From Nymphaea colorata (Eukaryota; Streptophyta; Magnoliopsida; Nymphaeales; Nymphaeaceae), in assembly GCF_008831285.2 (NCBI RefSeq), contig NC_045149.1, positions 3,587,500 through 3,651,499 of the forward strand: a stretch of 64,000 nucleotides of DNA. The letters run 5' to 3'. Positions 10,501 through 21,600 of the stretch are shown piece after piece. Position 1 is the stretch's first letter, and every line of letters begins with the position of its first letter. The notes beneath the pieces are model-generated. The model made no database searches, was not told where the DNA came from, and saw nothing but the letters and a program-made list of their open reading frames with translations. The translations under genes and the position numbers were made by a program.

Positions 10501-11651
10501 TGAGATCTCCTCTTGATCATTCTCTGTTTATCAAGAAGACTTCCAGAAGTATAACTATTTATGGACTCAAGCAGAGTCCTCGTGCGTGGTTTCACAAGTT
10601 TTCCGAGGTAGTCTCAAAGTGTGGCTTTGTGAGATCTCCTCTTGATCATTCTCTGTTTATCAAGAAGACTTCCAGAGGTATAACCGTTCTCGTGGTTTAT
10701 GTTGATGATATTAGCCGAACAAGGGACTCTGATCAAGAAATTTCTGATGCAAAACTGTTTCTCCAAAAACACTTTGTGACGAAAGATCTTGGTCCACTTT
10801 GATACTTCTTGGGAATAGAAGTTGCTCGCAATAGGGAGGGTGTTGTTCTCTCTCAACGGAAGTATGTTCTTGATTTATTGCAGGACACAGGGATGCTAGG
10901 AGCTAAACCGGCTAATTTGTCTATGAATCCACGTATACACCTTCATGATGACCAAACAGAATTAGTGGATTCTAGATCTTATAGATCCCTTATTGGAAAA
11001 CTACTCTATGTTACTGTGACAAGACCAGACATTAGTTTTGCAGTGGGGAAGCTAAGTCAATTTATGGAAAAACCAAGGAAAGTTCATTGGGATGCTGCTT
11101 TGATCGTGGTTAAATATCTGAAATCGTCTCCTGGCAAAGGCCTTTTGTTCACAAAAGGCAAGACTCTGGAAGTGGAAGCCTATAGTGATGTTGACTATGC
11201 TGGCTCAGTCGAGGACAGAAAATCTACCACATGATTTTGTGTATTTGTGGGAGGCAACCTCATATCATGGAGAAGTAAAAAACAAGGCGTGGTGTCAAGA
11301 TCTAGTGCAGAATCTGAATATAGAGCTATGGCTCAAACTGCAACAGAAATGACTTGGGTTAGATCCATGCTATCTAGCCTAAGTGTGTCGATTCCACTTC
11401 CCATGAAGATGTACTGTGACAATCGTGCAGCCACATACATTGCTAATAATCCAGTTTTCCATGAGAGAACTAAACATATTGAGGTTGATTGTCATTACAT
11501 TCAGGATCTCGTTCAAGGAGGAACCATTGCCACTATTCATGTCCCTTCAGAAGACCAAGTTGCAGATGTCTTCACCAAAGCTCTCCCTATTGGTGATTTC
11601 TCTAAATGTTGTGACAAGCTGAGCATGTTTAATATGTATGCTACAGCTTGA
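7560..11651 (+). pseudogene. Element A gag (rest), protease, integrase, RT and RNase H
   Basis: Continues gag after B (IASTIAYYTLAKQMWDF). Zinc knuckle CTYCGKIGHLEDRC and protease WIIDSGASSHF are intact. Integrase shows HLRLGHPSV, CEACQLGKH, LLHVDVWGSS, RTDNALEF and NGVVERKHRQ. RT shows YHLDVKNAFLYGDL and YVDDISRT, and RNase H shows SSAESEYRAMAQ. Compared with D the frame is broken by TGA 8583, a frameshift near 8697, TAG 9043, TAA 9499, a frameshift near 10065, TGA 10800 and TGA 11232. It also contains a 129-bp in-frame RT duplication. Several stops fit C-to-T change (for example CGA and CAA codons in D), as expected for methylated silent elements. It cannot make an active polyprotein. Confidence 0.92.
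10426..10683 (+). repeat. 129-bp tandem duplication inside A reverse transcriptase
   Basis: Unit 10426-10554 is repeated at 10555-10683 and encodes YGLKQSPRAWFHKFSEVV twice, 43 codons apart. The copies differ by only a few bases near their ends. The duplication keeps frame and precedes the YVDD box. Elements B, D and E have a single copy. Confidence 0.92.
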
Positions 11652-11658
11652 GGGGGAG

Positions 11659-11894
11659 TGTTGAAATAAGAATGTTTATGTTTCTAGGTGGTTCTTTGTA
11701 ATATTAAAGAGTTATAAGATCTCTTTAATATTTTCTTTATTTTAGATTGATGTAATATGTAAATCTTCTTTCTACCCTAATCTCTTTATAATAGAGATTA
11801 GAGATTAGGGTTAGTGAATTAAACGAGTTCTTTTCTTCTCAACTCTCACGTCTTCAGCCCTCTGTCTCTCTCTCCACGTTTCAAGGCTGCAACA
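11659..11894 (+). repeat. 3' LTR of element A
   Basis: 236 bp, preceded by the polypurine tract TTGAGGGGGAG (11648-11658). It ends ...GGCTGCAACA and is followed directly by TGGTATCAGAAC, a second primer-site-like sequence, instead of a target duplication. Confidence 0.9.
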
Positions 11895-13787
11895 TGGTAT
11901 CAGAACTAGTGTAGAGTTTAGTCATTTACCACTTGTGTATGTTAGCAGGTACACCGGGCACGTCCCGTCGACCTTGAGCAACCAGTTTCGAAGCTCGAGG
12001 CATTTTGAAGATTTTTCTGGACGCGTGACAGGTATGGCAGCATTCCAGGCAAATCCTTGCCTGGGGCACTGTGTGAATGTGTGTTCCTAGGATCGTGGGA
12101 TCCTAGGATTGTGATGTGATTGATTGATTAATTGTTTGGTGAATAAATGTGTGTATGCATGCAAAGGGTTTGATATCTGATATGATGTGTTTTGATAAGC
12201 TATTAGAAGTCTGATTTGAAATATCACGCATTTGCATGTGCATGCTAGAATTGATAACTGTTTAGGACAGATGAGGTGGGGTATCAAGTCGACTGTCTCA
12301 TCGACCTCAATTGTGCATTAGAAAGCATCCTAGAATGATAACTGCATAGGACAGCTACGAGTCCATCACAGATCGAGACTACTCTCTATGGTTTGGCTAA
12401 GTTTTTCAAAGATGTGATTATGGTGATAATGAATATGAATGTTGTGTTTGTTGAATACACATTGCCGCGTGCAATGATGCAAATGATTGAATAGAGGGTA
12501 GTTGTACCCATATTGTTGAGACAGCTAGCCAAAACTGTTGTTGTTATGTGTAGCCCTCGTGTGGAGGCAATTGGAGGTGTGAGTCCACTCGTGAAGTGAA
12601 CCAACCTCATGAGCTAGCCAGTTAATTGTGTTTGTGCAAGGATAATTGTAAGAATGAAAGAATAAGAGATGAGAGGCCAGTGGGATGTGACTATGTGTTT
12701 GGGAGTTGTCCCGCCTTCGCCACTGGTCTCGCCTGTTCGGAGCGCAGGCGGTGCAAGGCCCCAGGGTACTGTTGTATGACGTGCTTGGAGCGTGGGCTCC
12801 CGCATTCCCAACCTGGGTGTCCTAGGGAGAGCTGAGTATCTCTCCGTGGAATTTACACGTCCATGGATGAGTGCTCTACCGCTGAAGCGGATGGATGGAT
12901 CCATACTGTTCTGGGCCACCACGGGGGTTGTCTCTCGGCTGTAGGCCGCCCGCGGTGTGCACGTGCCTGTGTTTGCACCCATAGGAACTGTTAATTCACT
13001 GAAGTTAATGAAAATGAAAGCATAGAAATGAAATGTATGTGAATGATGTGAGTATGAATGAAGTGTGAATGAGAACGATGCTTTATTTCTGAATTGCATG
13101 TGGTTATTGAATGTGGTATTGCGGCCTTGTGTGTGGCCTTTGCATGTTGAGTTATAGGTGAGGGCTCCTTTATAAGTTATGTGAATGTGTGCCCTACCAC
13201 AACATGATAGTAAATTGTTTCATAGTTAAAGTAAATGAGAAGAATGCGATTGTGAATGAAATGACATGTTTAAGCATGCCTTGCATGTGATCTGAATTTG
13301 TGTGACTGTGGCCATTGAGTGGCCTTTGCATGTCGTGCCCTGACACGACATGATGATAGACTGTTCTGATGTTTGCTCGTATATTTGAGCCCTACCTAAG
13401 AGGGTTTGGACTTTTCCTGGCTTGTTGCCATACTGCGAAGGCTAAGCCTTCAGTTGTTTTCCTTTTTCAGGTTTTGGCGGACCCGGGGCAGCAGGTTGAG
13501 CAAATGGCTTCACTCACGTCCTACTGGGGAGGTTTTGGGTCAACTGTAGCGCCGGTGCGTCTTGTTTTGGTTGTATTGATGTCTTATTTTTGTTAGGCAT
13601 CAATGTTGTGAGTTGGGCATTTTTGTCATTGTACAGATGAACTGAAATTCTTATTTAATGGAAAGCTTGCCCATTGTTTTGCATTGCTTGGCTCATCTCT
13701 TTTGAAATTGTTGTGTAGTCGCACATCGATGCTTGATGTTTTTTTTGAAAAAAAAAATGTTTGAGTGTCAAAAGGTCAGGGTGTGAC
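11895..13787 (+). repeat. Probable Gypsy-type LTR or leader remnant
   Basis: About 1.9 kb with no coding frame of known type. It starts with the primer-like TGGTATCAGAAC and ends AGGTCAGGGTGTGACA, an ending typical of plant Gypsy LTRs, followed by a decayed primer-like ACATGGGTACTGAG. It contains short internal repeats (for example GATAACTG...TAGGACAG at about 12252 and 12337) and a GC-rich block at 12700-12970. The assignment rests on the ends only. Confidence 0.35.
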
Positions 13788-14097
13788 AACATGGGTACTG
13801 AGGAGGTGCAGCACAGAAGAAAAAGGAAAACAAAGGAGGAAACAAGAGGAGATGAGGAGAAAAGAAGAGGAAGAAGAGGAGAAGGGAGGAGACTTACCTG
13901 GTTGCAGGCTATAGAAGAGAAATGGACATGTATTAGGATATTCATAAAGTTTTTTTTTGTTTCAAACTGCTTTTTTGCTATTATTTCCAGAGAGAGTATC
14001 ATTTTTTTCAAACTACCATCTTACTTGCCAAGTTCTCATAGACAAGAAGACGCTCATTATCAAAAAATAAATATTTACTTTTAACACTCTTTCATAT
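13788..14097 (+). other. Purine-rich spacer
   Basis: A/G-rich tract (13800-13900) followed by AT-rich DNA. I see no gene. It joins the LTR-like block to the Copia fragment. Confidence 0.3.
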
Positions 14098-15000
14098 CAC
14101 TGCTTATTTATAAAAAGGAATTCCAAACGTATAGTAGTGACGGTAGTGTACATGGATGACATTATCTTGAATGGAGACAATAAAAATTGAACAAGAAATT
14201 TCAGATGTGAAGAAAAATTTGCAAAAACATTTTGTCACCAAAGATTTTGGCCTCCTTAGATATTTTTTGGGAATTGAAATAGCCAAGAATAAATAAGGTA
14301 TTATCCTCTCACAAAGAAAAAAAGTGTTTGATTTGCAAGAGACAGGCATGCTTGGTGCCAAACGGCTACTATCCTGATGAAACAATAGCTATATGTACAT
14401 GATGATGACTTGGAGCTTATAGATAGCAAATTGTACAGATCCTTGAGTGGGAAATGCCTCTATGTGACTGTGACTAAGCCCAACATGTGTGTACCAGTTG
14501 GAAAGTTGAGCTAGTTCATGGACAAGGCAAAGAAAATTCATTGAGACACGGCTATGTTGCTCTTGAGATATTTGAAGTCTCCTCTAGGCAAGGAATTGCT
14601 GTTTAAAAGATTATCGTCTCTAGATGTTGAAGCTTACCCTGATACAAAGTGTACAAACTATGCATGGTCGGTTGATAATAGGAAATCCACCACAGGTTTC
14701 CATTTGTTGGTGTAAACTTGATCTGATGAAGTAGGAAGGAGGGTATTGTGGGCCAGATCCAGTGCTGACTCGGAATACAAGGCTATGGCCTAAATAGTCG
14801 TTGCTGAGATGACATGGATAAAAATTGTGCTTACCAATCTAGGAGTTGATGTGAAATTACCTATGGAGATGAGGTGTGATAACAAGGGGGCCACATATAT
14901 TGCCAACAATCTTGTGTTTCATGAGAGAATGAAGCACATAAAAGTTTATTATCACTACATTCTTAACATGGTTCAGTCAATTATTATTGTTGGGAGTTTC
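14098..15000 (+). pseudogene. Decayed Copia RT/RNase H fragment
   Basis: Reads HCLFIKRNSKRIVVTVVYMD, then after a frameshift QEISDVKKNLQKHFVTKD and LLRYFLGIEIAKN; further on come SADSEYKAMA, VKLPMEMRCDNKGATYIA and VFHERMKHIKVYYHYI. This order matches A and D RT-RNase H, with many stops and frameshifts. The N-terminal two thirds of the element and the C-terminal end of RNase H are missing. Confidence 0.85.
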
Positions 15001-15140
15001 TCTTTAGCCTTTTGTTTTGTGGTTTGGACTTTCTGTAAATATGTTGTCACCCCCAAATCCCTTTTTAACATGGGATTAGGGTTAATGAGATCAAGTTCTT
15101 TGTCTTGCTCTCCTCTTCTTCCTCTTCTTCTCTAAATCCT
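15001..15140 (+). repeat. Possible 3' LTR remnant of the Copia fragment
   Basis: GGGATTAGGGTTAATGAGAT followed by a CT-rich run (15063-15135) resembles the matching part of the A LTR. The ends are not definable. Confidence 0.4.
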
Positions 15141-15527
15141 ACTTGAATACAGGCAGAGGTAGAATATGAATATTCCATATTACATGTACGTATCAAAAGA
15201 AATCTTTTAAAAGCTTTTTCATAAAATGAGTCAACTAATGAGACCTATAAGAAGCATAAGAGTTCATGAGCATTTACGGACAAGGGATCACCCCAAGTAA
15301 ACAAGTGCATACTCAGTTCAGCTTATTTCCTAGATAGACAAACCAATAGAGGACCAAAGTGAAGGTCATTCAACGTTTACTCACATTGGGGAAAGATCAT
15401 AAAGTTAGAATTGCCAAAACTATGTGCAAACCATGTTGAAGCATTTCTAACTAAAATGAGTTACATTTAGCATCAACAAGACAAGATACATGTTGTTACT
15501 ATCTCCAAATTCACAGGTTTTACATAC

Positions 15528-15622
15528 CATCCAAACAAAAAACGTATTTCTGCTCCATGACTTTGAAGTGTGAAATTTTACAAACGTTGATTGCCTTTGC
15601 ATGGTCATCTGCTTAGTGATCT
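15528..15622 (-). CDS. MLO: MLO exon 6
   Basis: 95 bp, acceptor TTCATGCAG, donor GTATGT. Encodes EITKQMTMQRQ through FHTSKSWSRN to TFFVWM. The next family block (VCFFRQFG-like) is absent downstream within the window. Confidence 0.87.
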
Positions 15623-18600
15623 CTGCATGAACATTGATGTCAAAAGAAGTCCCAACACAGATGTAGAAAAATAAAAGAAGCTCATGAAAACAGTTCAGTG
15701 TCAGGAAAAAGATATATTGCACTATAGTAGATAAGCTATAGATTACTTATTTTATCTTTAAAAATTTCACAATATCACGACTGCCATTTTGATTAATGTT
15801 GTACATTTATTTATTGCAGGATCAGAAACGAAACATCACCAGCCACTTGATGAAGCCTTTATCTAAAAAACATGCTTGGGCTTCACCAACACAAGCCATA
15901 CTATGATGGAAGAGGTATATACACAATGGTGGAAACAGGGCCCTTCACCTTTCTAATAATTGACATTTAATATGTGAAAGTTCTGAAAATTTCACCGTAA
16001 GGGATTTAAAATACACAAACAAGCCGTCCAAGAAAACTTTTTTGCTCAGCTTCTGCAAACATGCTACATGCTCGTGTTTGAATGGAAAAAATCCAGACTT
16101 TGAAAATAACTACTCCAGACTTGGACAGTCTGAAATTTGGGACAGCAGCAGAAACTGGGTGATCTGAATCAAGATCTGGCAACAGAACCTGACACCATAT
16201 GTAGGTTCAGTTAAACACATACACACACACATATTAGGGAGAGATCTGTGGTCAGGCAGCATCTAGCACAAAAAAGGTGAACATGCTAGGTACTTTCATG
16301 AAAAGTAAGGTCTTTTACATTAAAAAATTGCAGATTTCAGTTAGGACTCAAGCCTAACCCACGTCTGATAGTAAGTCTTCTTAAACTGTACAAGCCTGTT
16401 TACTGAACTGCATGTACTTCTGTATTTATGTATGTACATATGTATGTACGTATGTATGTATGTCAGCATGCATGTGTGTGTGCATATTGCATGCATATAT
16501 ATAAACTTTATTATGTCTTTTACATTAAAAAAATTGCTGACCTAAGTTAGGACTCAGGCCCAACCCAATTTGATTCTAGAACCTCTTAAACGGATCCAGT
16601 CCACACCACAAACAGCCCTATCTGATCCAGTGAGGGTTGGGACCAGGTTATAGTTTAAATACACTCTTTTGACACCCCTATTCCAAAATGCTGGTACCAG
16701 AACATGCAAATTGAATTAAATTCTACTGCTTATGACTTAAATGCCCTTAAACAACGAAAATATTTTAACTCATCAAGAACATTTACATCGACCTGGTTAC
16801 ATATTTACCCATATAATAGCTTGAACATTACTTTCTAGCAATTGCAGAGAGAAATATTTGGACAAAGCTGTGTCGGACTATGGCATTACTAAAAGACATA
16901 CCACTCAATGAGGCATGTTTATCCATATGGGCCTCGTCTTCCCACTTTCTCCAGGTGTGAATCTGTTAAAACAGTTAAATTGAAGTGCATATTAGGTCTA
17001 TAAAATGCAAAAAAGATTAAAAAGAGTCAAAACGGGGGAAACTCTTGTTAAGTAGAAAGCGTAGAACCCATATGTACTAATAAGTGACAAACTAGTCATG
17101 CAAGCTTGGACCTGGAACCTAGGGAACTTGCACTGAGATTGATACTTACACTGGTCCTACATGGCCACTGTTCTTTACGCAGAATCTAGGGATAGGCAGA
17201 ATAACTAGTTAAGCAAGACAAACATTACACTCGACTGAGTGCATCAGAAAAGAAACAGATAAAGCAAGAATTACGCATATTTTTACATCATTACACCCAT
17301 GCTTTGGTGTTGCAATAGTGTTTAAAGGTCAACCGACTTGTTCTGATTTGGGTCCAGGAATCCAATGTTCGAATTTCAGCAAAATCAAAGACAAAAACAG
17401 AAATTTGGATCGAACACTTTGTGTAGATCCAAAATATGGACATAAAGCTCCAAAAAGCCTAGCATAACGCCTTAAAAATCATTTTTCAGTGCATAATTCT
17501 CCATAACCCACACTGAATTTTGCACCTTCTTCTCCTATATCCTCCTCTTCCAGGTTCAAGTCTCTTCTCCCCCTTGCGTTATTCTTAGTTCTTCTTCTTC
17601 CTTCCTTCTTTCCCTCACAGCTCTCCTACATTCTCACAGTCTCCAATTTAAACAGCATATTAGGGCTCATGTTCCAATTTAGATGAGTGCCTCTTTTCAC
17701 TCCCCATCATCTTCTTCTTTTTCTTCCCTCTGTAGGAGCTTTTGTGGTGTGCTTATAGACAACTGATATAATTAAAAGCTGATAGAAAACAACCAACCAA
17801 GGTGGTCTAAAGATGGTTGGACTGGATGCCCACCAAGGTCAACCAGCTTTCTTTCCTCCACAATGTAGTTGTCATTCTTAGAGAAAATGGCTGGTGTACC
17901 TTCTCCTAGGACCTCCTCTGGCATGGACACATAATTCACCCTCTAGTATGAAAACAATTTTGGCCATGCAGCTGTAGATCAATGGTAAAAACCAAACATG
18001 GTCAACCTTTCTTCTCAACCAGAACTGTATGAGCGCAGGCTGATTCAAACAACCGTTGTCCTTCATCCTACCTCATCTACACCAGCCAGTAAGTAGAACT
18101 TGTTTGATCTTTTTTCATGTTTCAAATTAGAATTCTCTACCCATGGATTAGTTTTCATGTTGCATTAGACTAGGCTTTGATTTTTGACAGTATAAACTTG
18201 CATTGAACAAGTACCCAAATTCTTTATTTTTCCTTGTTAATTTAGTTCCATTTCAGTTTTTTCTTATTGCTTTTGAGGTCTTATCAGTTGTTTGTTAGGT
18301 AAAAATCAGTTTCTTGATTTTAGATCACAAATGCAAGCTACTTGACTACTAGAATTAAAGGATGAATCTTAGTTGGCCAGATCATGTTCTTTAACACTCC
18401 CCCTTAAGCTGGAGCATATATATCAATCATGCTCAGCTTGTTACAACATCTCAGGAAATCGCCTATGGGAAGAGCTTTAGTGAGAATATCTGTTGCCTGA
18501 TCTTCTGAGGAGACATGAATAGTGCTAACAATTCCTCCTTGAACTATGTCCCGAATATAGTGGCAATCCACTTCAATGTATTTAGTCCTCTCATGGAAGA

Positions 18601-21600
18601 CAGGATTGTTAGCGATATATGTAGTTGCCTTGTTGTCACAATACATCTTCATTGGGAGATTCACTAAGACACCCAACTCTACAAGTAGTGATCTAACCCA
18701 CAACATTTCAGCCGTAGTTTGAGCCATAGCCCTATATTCCGACTCAGCACTAGAACGAGCCACAACATTCTGCTTCTTGCTCCTCCAAGAAATAAGATTA
18801 CCGCCCACAAAGACACAAAAACCGGTAGTAGACTTCCTGTCATCTACAGATCCAGCATAATCAGCATCACTATACGCCTCGATGTCAACACATTCTCCTT
18901 TCTTGAACCATAGCCCCTTTCCCGGGGCTGATTTCAAGTATCTTACAATCATTAGAGCTGCATCCCAGTAAACTTTTCGGGGTTTTTCCATGAATTGGCT
19001 CAACTTATTCACGGCAAAGCTAATGTCGGGACGAGTGACAATCAAATATAACAGTTTCCCTATCAGAGATCTGTAAGATCTAGAGTCAAACGGCTCTGAG
19101 TCATCATCATGTATATGAATACGAGGATTCATGGGAAGTGTGGCAGGTTTAGCCCCCAATAGTCTCGTTTCCTGTAGAAGATCAAGAACATATTTCCGTT
19201 GAGACACTACAACACATTTACTACTACGAGCCACCTCAATACCAAGAAAATAACGGAGTTGTCCAAGGTCTTTTGTAACAAAATGTTGCTGTAAAAACTC
19301 CTTTGTTTGAGCTATCTCTTGATCATTTTCCCCGGTAAGAACAATATCATCTACGTAGACAATCAATATCACCATTCATGTTGAGCCTCGCTTGATAAAC
19401 AATGAGTGATCAAGCTGGGATCGGCAAAATCCACACTTAGATAACACTTCAGTAAGCTTTTGGAACCATGCACGAGGACTCTATTTAAGTCCATAAATAG
19501 CCTTCTTTAATTTGCAAATCGTGAAACACTCCCCCTGTCGCTCAAAAGCAGGTGGTTGCTGCATATAAACGATTTCAGAAAGGTCTCCATACAGAAAGGC
19601 ATTTTTTACATCCAATTGAAAAAGAGGCCACTCTCGTTGGACAGCAAGAGAGATAATCAAGCGAATAGTGCCCAACTGGGCCACAGGCGAAAAGGTCTCA
19701 AAGAAGTCAACACCATAAGTCTGAGTATACCCTTTTGCGACAAGACGGGCCTTGAACCTTTCAACTGACCCATCAGAATGATACTTGATGGTGAATACCC
19801 ATCGTGAGCCAACCACATCACAGCGTGTTGGGGGGTCTACCAAATCCCAAGTCTCCTGAGAAAGAAGAGCATCCATTTCCTCCTGCATAGCTTGTCGCCA
19901 ACGTGGATCTAACAGGGCGTGATGGTGCGAGGACGGGATAACATGACTAGATAGAGCTTGATCAAACTGTACTAAGCGTGTACTCAGATGAGCAGTAGAG
20001 ACAGAATTAGATATAGGATGTAAGGTACACTGTCGCTTGCCCTTGCGAATAGCAATAGGGAGATCTGCTGCAGAAAGGTCATCACTTAAACCTGAGTCAG
20101 TCTTATCAGTAGAGCTTACCTCTTGAGACGATGCTGGTGGACGGTTGAGAGAGGGACCTAGACGACGAGTGTAAACCAACGGAGGCTCAAGAAAACGTTC
20201 ATGTGACTTAGGTTGAGATGATGGAAATGACTCAAGTGACACTGGTGGAATAGGAAGAGGTATAGGTGCATGCATCTCAAATGAAGAGGGACTTGACGAA
20301 GGGAAATAAGGACGAGACTCAAAGAAGGTAACATCTGCACTGATAATGTCTTTCTTGGTCAAGGGATCAAAGCATTTGTATCCCTTTTGATTGGCTGAAT
20401 AGCCAATAAAGATACATTTGATGGCTTGGGCAGCAAGTTTGCTTTTGTTCGGGCCTAGGATATGTGCAAAGCAAGTGCATCCAAAAACTTTGGGAGGTAA
20501 ATGAAATAATGAACGCCCTGGATATAGAATTTGAATTGGAATACGGTCTTGAATGGAGGAAGAGGGTAATCTATTAATGAGGTAACACGCAATAAGAATA
20601 GCATCACCCCAAAAATAGGCAGGCATGTGAGAATGTAACATGAGGGTACGAGCTACGTTTAGGAGTTGCCGATGTTTGCGTTCGGCTACACCATTCTGTT
20701 GGGACGTATGTGGACAAGTATACTGAGGTCGAATTCCATGGTCGGCATAAAACTGAAATAGAATGGAAGACTTGAATTCAAGAGCATTATCAGTACGAAT
20801 ATTTTTGACAATGAGTCCAAACTGAGTTTTTATTTCCTTGATAAATTTTTGAAGAATACATATGACTTCAAATCTTTCCCTTAACAAGAAAACCCAACTG
20901 ACTCTAGTAAAATCATCAACTAGAACAAGATAATATCGAAAACATGATCGAAAAGGAACCCGACTAGGACCCCATACATCCACATGAATGAGATCAAAAA
21001 GACTCTGACTCGACGGACTCTGACTCGAAGGAAAGCTGCTCCGTGTATGCTTGCCCAACTGGCAGGCATCACATAAGAAGGACTCTGATGCAGGAATATC
21101 TGGAAACATACGACGAAGTTTTGGTACTGAAGGATGACCCAGTCTGAGATGCCATTGAAAGGGAGAAGGCTTGAAAGGGACTGAAGATGCAGCAACATCA
21201 ACTGGGATTGACAAAAAATAAAGGCCCTCACGCTCATGGCCACCACCAATTATCTTACCAGTTGGTAAGTCCTGAAAAGAACAAGAGTCAGATTCAAAAA
21301 TGACTTTACATTGTAAGTCGATAGTTAGCTGCTTCACAGATATCAAATTAACAGGAAACTGAGGAGCATATAGCACATGTGTAATAGTGCCTAAATGTGG
21401 AAGGTAAATATCACCGCTACCCAAAACAGGAGACAACTTGCCATCAGCCAGCTTAACATGCTGTGGTGTAGAAAATCTGACAAATGATGAAAAATTTTGT
21501 GGTTGATTACAACAATGTCTAGAAGCGCCCAAGTCTATCATCCATGTCATACCTAGATCAGCAGTAGGAGCACCAACAGAGAATGTTGAATCTACAACAA

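Larger units (their letters stand above)
882..11894 (+). mobile_element. Old Ty1/Copia LTR retrotransposon A, interrupted by element B
   Basis: It is bounded by related LTRs (882-1087 and 11659-11894) that both begin TGTTGAAATAAG and end GGCTGCAACA. A Met-tRNA primer site follows the left LTR and a polypurine tract precedes the right one. Gag-PR-IN-RT-RNase H order on the + strand is Ty1/Copia. The LTRs differ by indels (the right copy has about 20 extra bases near 11735 and a duplicated GAGATTA) plus substitutions. The coding region has at least five in-frame stops and two or more frameshifts, so the insertion is old and inactive. A younger element (2257-7554) sits inside gag. No matching 5-bp target duplication is seen (AATCT on the left, TGGTA on the right). 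Its proteins closely match those of element D at 18.4-22.6 kb. Confidence 0.93.

Noticed and set aside
12614-13099. 161-codon minus-strand frame in the Gypsy-like block
   Set aside because: Low-complexity His/Phe/Ser start, no domain, inside a non-coding LTR-like repeat.
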